Shown here: one piece after another, positions 63,447-64,000 of the stretch
How the letters are laid out: the number at the start of each line of letters is the position of its first letter
Numbering within the stretch: the stretch's first letter is position 1
Translations under genes and position numbers: made by a program
Notes under the pieces: generated by a model
Database searches by the model: none
Told to the model about the DNA's origin: nothing
What the model saw: only the letters and a program-made list of their open reading frames with translations
Source of the DNA: Henricia sp. BOLD:AAB3569
Lineage: Eukaryota; Echinodermata; Asteroidea; Spinulosida; Echinasteridae
Direction of reading: 5' to 3'
Assembly: GCA_037783545.1 (NCBI GenBank)
Contig: JBBELK010000557.1
Coordinates: forward strand, 1 to 64,000
Length of the DNA: 64,000 bases

Positions 63447-64000
63447 AACCTGGGTTAGTTCTAAATGTTGTTGGTTCGAACCCCAGTCCATTGTGCGGGT
63501 GTCCTTAAGCAAGGTACTTTGCCACTCATTGCTTCTAGTTCTCTCTAACCAGGTACTTGAGACTGAAAGTAAAATGTTACACGGCAGAAGAAAAAAAGCT
63601 ACAACAGAGCGACAAAATACACGGCATTCGCCGACGGTATATTTTGGACAGATGGCCGCGATGGCAGCATTACAGAGAACGGATCTTGTCCCAAGATGTT
63701 TGAGTAACCAAACCCTTTTCATTCGTTATTGTCTATTTTCTAAGGCAATTTCAGACAGTTTGTGGATCTCATTACCACTAAATTTATTATGCTACGACAT
63801 ACTGTGTGTCCCCCCTCCCCCCAAAATAAAACACTTACTGACCGCTGAATAGTTACAAAAACCAAGTATTGATCTCAATTTGGTTTCCTAATACTAGGGA
63901 AAGCTCACTTAATTTATTAACTCCAGTAAAAATTGCATCGGTCTCGCTTCATTCCTTTTGAATACACAGGCTATTATTTAAGAGTAGTGCTTTTCGGGCC
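63447..64000 (+). repeat. Direct repeat, second copy, cut by the window end
   Basis: This repeats 59196-59770 with a few small changes (ctctct insertion, one-base gap in the poly-A). The two copies are 4.25 kb apart. Confidence 0.9.

Overview
The window is animal nuclear DNA: small exons with GT-AG introns, tRNA-derived SINEs, many short inverted-repeat DNA transposons (MITEs) and long tandem arrays. The SINE and MITE types fit a marine invertebrate deuterostome. An echinoderm is my best guess, but this rests on the repeats and the protein's general similarity, not on a diagnostic sequence.

One gene dominates. The + strand from about 2.6 kb to 38.2 kb encodes nephrocystin-1 (NPHP1), a protein of the ciliary transition zone and cell junctions. 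I can join 24 exons whose splice phases agree at every junction. They give about 869 codons from the ATG at 2591: a Lys/Ser-rich segment, acidic segments, an SH3 domain (exons 5-6) and the C-terminal nephrocystin homology region (exons 9-24), ending at the TGA at 38205-38207. The 5' end with the usual N-terminal coiled coil is missing or only hinted at (candidate exon 203-264).

The unusual feature is how tandem repeats sit in this gene. Several arrays are made from the gene's own exon edges and carry splice sites. A 112-bp unit (28 further copies, no length change) repeats the 3' end and donor of exon 4. A unit of about 141 bp repeats the 3' end and donor of exon 20. A 108-bp unit (18 copies) repeats the acceptor and 5' end of exon 23. 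A 37-bp unit (5 copies) repeats the branch-point region before exon 21. Exon 13, the end of exon 18 and the end of the last exon each have one extra, partly decayed copy. In every case the working exon lies at the array edge and the copies lie in the intron or 3' flank. Two further intronic satellites (53 bp x 8 at 11.0 kb; 43 bp x 88 at 17.1-20.9 kb) share a hairpin core whose stem differs by a compensatory base-pair change. An insertion inside the exon-20 array carries a CRE-like site, a perfect RFX X-box and a short ATG exon in phase with exon 21, so it could be an internal promoter.

Downstream, 38.2-39.6 kb is 3' flank, and 39.7-45.0 kb is a 107-bp satellite of about 49 copies. From 45 to 64 kb the DNA is mostly transposon debris: MITEs and fold-backs of many families, SINEs, a DIRS-type tyrosine recombinase remnant (52.6 kb), an LTR-retrotransposon gag remnant (54.1-54.6 kb, minus), a retropepsin-like remnant (60.5-61.0 kb) and a 0.55-kb direct repeat (59.2 and 63.45 kb). 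A weakly supported multi-exon cellular gene or pseudogene may lie at 46.7-50.3 kb.
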